From an uncultured Devosia sp. (lineage in GTDB: Bacteria; Pseudomonadota; Alphaproteobacteria; Rhizobiales; Devosiaceae): 8,297 nucleotides of DNA. Location of the stretch: NCBI GenBank assembly GCA_913775215.1, contig CAJYKO010000370.1, forward strand, positions 1 through 8,297. The letters run 5' to 3'. The notes below the pieces were generated by a model that had not been told where the DNA came from, made no database searches, and saw only the letters and a list, made by a program, of their open reading frames with translations. Below, in pieces: positions 6,252 to 8,297 of the stretch; position 1 is the first letter of the stretch; every line of letters starts with the position of its first letter. The translations under genes and the position numbers were made by a program.

Positions 6252-7148
6252 GTGCGGCGAACCGGGGCAAGGGCGGAGGGTGCCATTCACTTCACGAGTG
6301 TAGAAGCCAGGATCGATGCTGCCGCCCGCGTTTTGCTCTCACGCTTGCCGCGCGGCAAGGTTGGCGACGGCGCTGTCGAATTCCTCGTCTTCGGTCTCAA
6401 ACAGGCCTGGGCGTGTCTGTTCGGCGGGCTGATGCTAGGCATGATCATCATCACCCGCTTGTGGTGGCCAGAAATCGGGCTCAACCGTTACGACCTGTGG
6501 TTCCTCGCTGCCATCGCCATTCAGGTCGGCATGATCCTTTTTAAGCTTGAAACGCTCGATGAAGCGCGCGTCATCCTGATCTTCCACCTCGTCGGCACCG
6601 GGATGGAGCTCTTCAAAACCGCTGTCGGGTCCTGGATTTATCCCGACGACGCTCTCTTCCGCATTGGCGGCGTGCCGCTTTTCTCCGGCTTTATGTATGC
6701 CTGCGTCGGCTCCTACATGGCGCGCATCCAGCGTATTTTCGACATCACCTTCACGCGCTATCCACCAGTCTGGATGACTGTGCTTCTTGCGCTCGGCATC
6801 TATGTCAACTTCTTCTCTCACCACTACTTTTACGACTTCCGCTGGCTGCTCTTTGCCGCGGTAGTGGTTCTTTACGGGCGCAGCTTCATGCACTACCGTG
6901 TCTTTCGCTTCCGGCACCGCATGCCCATGCTTCTTGCATTTCTCCTTGTCGCCCTGTTCATCTGGATTGCGGAAAACATCGGCACTTGGAGCCGAGCCTG
7001 GATCTATCCAAATCAAGCAGACGGCTGGTCACTCGTCAGTTGGGAAAAGCTGGGTTCCTGGTATCTGCTGATGCTGATTTCGGTCGTGTTGGTCACGCTC
7101 GTTCACCCGCCACGTCAATATTCCAAGGATGGTGCTCACACGGACTGA
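6252..7148 (+). CDS. DUF817 family integral membrane protein
   Basis: This polytopic membrane protein of about 298 residues is recognised as DUF817, whose function is unknown. From the GTG at 6252 there are about seven or eight hydrophobic helices, near residues 50-69, 82-99, 106-120, 139-156, 172-190, 197-210, 225-241 and 267-285. Family-like polar signatures sit in or next to membrane helices: LKQAWACLFGG (49-59), FHLVGTGMELFK (111-122), GVPLFSGFMYACVGSY (140-155), a His pair at 190-191 and IAENIGTWS (239-247). Buried His, Glu and Lys suggest an enzyme or transporter rather than a scaffold; this is inference. GTG 6252 is chosen because AGGG lies eight bases upstream and it avoids overlap with the divergent gene. 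TTG 6234 and ATG 6111 share the frame; the latter would run 70 bases into the LOG gene. Confidence 0.87.
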   Translation: MRRTGARAEGAIHFTSVEARIDAAARVLLSRLPRGKVGDGAVEFLVFGLKQAWACLFGGLMLGMIIITRLWWPEIGLNRYDLWFLAAIAIQVGMILFKLETLDEARVILIFHLVGTGMELFKTAVGSWIYPDDALFRIGGVPLFSGFMYACVGSYMARIQRIFDITFTRYPPVWMTVLLALGIYVNFFSHHYFYDFRWLLFAAVVVLYGRSFMHYRVFRFRHRMPMLLAFLLVALFIWIAENIGTWSRAWIYPNQADGWSLVSWEKLGSWYLLMLISVVLVTLVHPPRQYSKDGAHTD

Positions 7149-7242
7149 TCGAGCTGTGTGCCGGCGCCCAAGATCAAGCGGCATTAAAAATGTGGTACCC
7201 CGATTGGTGACTTTGGGATCGCCTTGCCTGGGTAGACGCCTC

Positions 7243-7273
7243 TTGCATCTTGGACCAAGAATCCGCATATAGC
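7243..7273 (+). promoter_or_regulatory. Probable promoter of the SRP RNA gene
   Basis: TTGCAT (7243-7248) and a TATA-containing -10 region (7266-7273; CATATA or TATAGC depending on register) precede the RNA start by about the right distance. The bases between -10 and start (GCCCTTC) are G/C-rich, as is common at stable-RNA promoters. A perfect CTTGG-A-CCAAG inverted repeat (7249-7259) sits in the spacer. Confidence 0.45.
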
Positions 7274-7278
7274 CCTTC

Positions 7279-7372
7279 GGGAGGTTGGCGCGGACGTGTT
7301 CCTCGCCAACCGGGTCAGGTCCGGAAGGAAGCAGCCCCAACGAGATCCTCACGGGTCGATGCCAGCCTCCTA
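7279..7372 (+). ncRNA. ffs: Bacterial small signal recognition particle RNA (4.5S type)
   Basis: This RNA binds Ffh and guides ribosomes making membrane proteins to FtsY. The Ffh-binding domain is unmistakable: GGTCAGG, the GGAA tetraloop (7323-7326) and AAGCAGCC, in their usual spacing. The outer ends pair as GGAGGTTGGC (7280-7289) with GCCAGCCTCC (7361-7370), a 10-bp stem with one G-T pair, which sets the molecule at about 92-97 nucleotides. The exact ends are estimated from that stem. It is the small form without an Alu domain. The position directly upstream of dnaX is a common arrangement in alphaproteobacteria. No clear T-rich terminator follows; only a weak TTCAA/TTGAA hairpin lies downstream of the outer stem, ending near 7391. 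Confidence 0.95.
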
Positions 7373-7415
7373 CTTCAATTCCCTGTTTGAATCCGATGTT
7401 TTCGTGCCCATGCTT

Positions 7416-7444
7416 TTGCGGGTTGCATGCCATTGCCCTATGGT
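7416..7444 (+). promoter_or_regulatory. Candidate weak promoter for dnaX
   Basis: TTGCGG (7416-7421), a 17-base spacer and TATGGT (7439-7444) form a partial sigma70 match with transcription predicted near 7451, giving a leader of about 45 bases. Reading through from ffs is an equally good explanation for dnaX expression. Confidence 0.25.
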
Positions 7445-7496
7445 TGCGCCATGACTTCACGCAGATTCCACCAAGCACCGACAATGGAGGGCAAAA

Positions 7497-8297
7497 ATGG
7501 CTGACGCTCAGACCACGCCCTATCTGGTGCTGGCCCGTAAATATCGCCCGCGCGACTTCTCGACGCTCGTCGGGCAGGACGCGATGGTGCAGACGCTCGG
7601 CAATGCTTTTGCGCAAAACCGCATCCATCACGCCTTCATCATGACCGGCGTGCGCGGCGTGGGCAAAACCACGACCGCGCGCATTCTCGCCCGTGCATTT
7701 AATTACGAGGACGAAAACGGCCGCCGCCCGACGCTCGACCTTGAAACCGAAGGCATGCACTGCCGCGCCATCATCGAAGGCCGCCATGTCGACGTGATCG
7801 AGATGGACGCCGCCTCCAATACCGGCATCAACGACATCCGCGAAATCATCGACTCGGTCAAATACGGCCCGGCCTCGGCGCCCTATAAGGTCTATGTCAT
7901 CGACGAAGTGCACATGCTCTCGACGGCGGCCTTCAACGGCCTTTTGAAGACGCTCGAAGAGCCGCCGCCCTATGTGAAGTTCATTTTCGCGACGACCGAG
8001 ATCCGCAAGGTCCCGATCACCATCCTGTCGCGGTGCCAGCGATTCGATCTACGGCGCATCCCGGCCGATATCATGACGGCCTATCTCGAAAAGATTCTCG
8101 GCCAGGAAGGCATTGGTTTCGAAGCCGATGCGCTCGCCATTATCGTCCGTGCGGGCGAAGGTTCGGCCCGCGATAGTCTTTCCCTACTCGACCAGGCCAT
8201 TGCCCATGGCGGCGGCACGGTGACGGCAGCGACCGTGAAAACCATGCTGGGCCTCGGCGATCGCGCCCGCATCATCGATCTCTTTGAAGACGTGATG
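7497..8297 (+). CDS. dnaX: DNA polymerase III tau/gamma subunit, N-terminal part (runs off window)
   Basis: DnaX is the ATPase motor of the clamp loader, which places the sliding clamp on primed DNA and, as tau, links polymerases to the helicase. The 267 visible residues cover the AAA+ module: Walker A GVRGVGKT (51-58), Walker B VIDEVH (134-139, Asp136 and Glu137), sensor 1 in FIFATTE (163-169), the SRC motif LSRCQRF (177-183) and sensor 2 GEGSARDSLS (221-230, Arg225), then the start of the lid domain. The zinc module of E. coli DnaX is reduced to a single Cys (Cys89, in GMHCRAI) within a Glu/Asp-rich insert at 71-88. The ATG at 7497 has GGAGGG five bases upstream (7486-7491). The gene continues beyond the right edge; in related genomes ybaB and recR usually follow. 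Confidence 0.97.
   Translation, partial: MADAQTTPYLVLARKYRPRDFSTLVGQDAMVQTLGNAFAQNRIHHAFIMTGVRGVGKTTTARILARAFNYEDENGRRPTLDLETEGMHCRAIIEGRHVDVIEMDAASNTGINDIREIIDSVKYGPASAPYKVYVIDEVHMLSTAAFNGLLKTLEEPPPYVKFIFATTEIRKVPITILSRCQRFDLRRIPADIMTAYLEKILGQEGIGFEADALAIIVRAGEGSARDSLSLLDQAIAHGGGTVTAATVKTMLGLGDRARIIDLFEDVM

Noticed and set aside
7149..7242. Possible tRNA or riboswitch between the DUF817 gene and ffs
   Set aside because: No cloverleaf, T-loop consensus or known aptamer pattern could be found; it appears to be ordinary intergenic sequence.
7451..7504. Seventeen-codon leader ORF whose TGA overlaps the first codons of dnaX
   Set aside because: It has no ribosome-binding site and starts at or near the predicted transcript start; a translational-coupling role is possible but unsupported.
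7029..7913. Minus-strand open frame of 294 codons over ffs and the start of dnaX
   Set aside because: It covers a structural RNA gene and the Walker A and B coding region of dnaX in antisense; no domain is recognisable.
1..8297. CRISPR array, insertion sequence, prophage, toxin-antitoxin or defence genes
   Set aside because: No direct-repeat array, transposase, integrase, paired small toxin-antitoxin genes or terminal inverted repeats were seen on either strand.

Overview
The window looks like chromosomal DNA from a GC-rich alphaproteobacterium, most likely a Hyphomicrobiales (Rhizobiales) member; a Devosia-like organism is a guess. Supporting signs are strong G/C preference at third codon positions, a short SRP RNA directly upstream of dnaX, a DnaX lacking most of its usual zinc-binding cysteines (as I recall for rhizobial DnaX), and FixJ-like and PAS/hybrid-kinase signalling genes. 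I see no transposase, integrase, phage gene, CRISPR array or tRNA.

Layout. Bases 1-1173 carry the 3' part of a membrane-anchored c-di-GMP phosphodiesterase (probable CSS sensor plus EAL). A short PRC-barrel protein follows (1250-1639), with two hairpins after it, one of them shared with the end of a minus-strand hybrid histidine kinase (1756-3447). Divergent from the kinase is mscL (3533-3976), the large mechanosensitive channel. A gene-poor, relatively A/T-rich stretch follows (3977-4640). It holds two strong hairpins, a probable frameshifted small gene, a good sigma70-type promoter and a perfect TACCTA-N6-TAGGTA inverted repeat over the start region of that promoter. It leads into a LuxR/FixJ-type response regulator (4641-5276) whose receiver has Asn where the phosphorylated Asp should be. 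Convergent to it is a LOG-family nucleotide phosphoribohydrolase (5326-6180, minus). Divergent from that is a DUF817 membrane protein (6252-7148). The window closes with the SRP RNA gene ffs (about 7279-7372) and the N-terminal 267 codons of dnaX (7497 to the edge).

How the genes work together. The left two thirds are environmental-response genes: c-di-GMP turnover, PRC-barrel, hybrid kinase, osmotic safety valve and an atypical regulator. They are mostly separate transcription units rather than one operon. The kinase and the LuxR-type regulator could be partners by proximity, but the Asn substitution argues against simple His-to-Asp transfer to that regulator. The right end is conserved housekeeping: protein targeting RNA next to the replicative clamp loader.

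I found no clear new multi-gene system. The best leads are the regulator without its phosphoacceptor and its palindromic promoter site, and the disrupted small ORF beside it.
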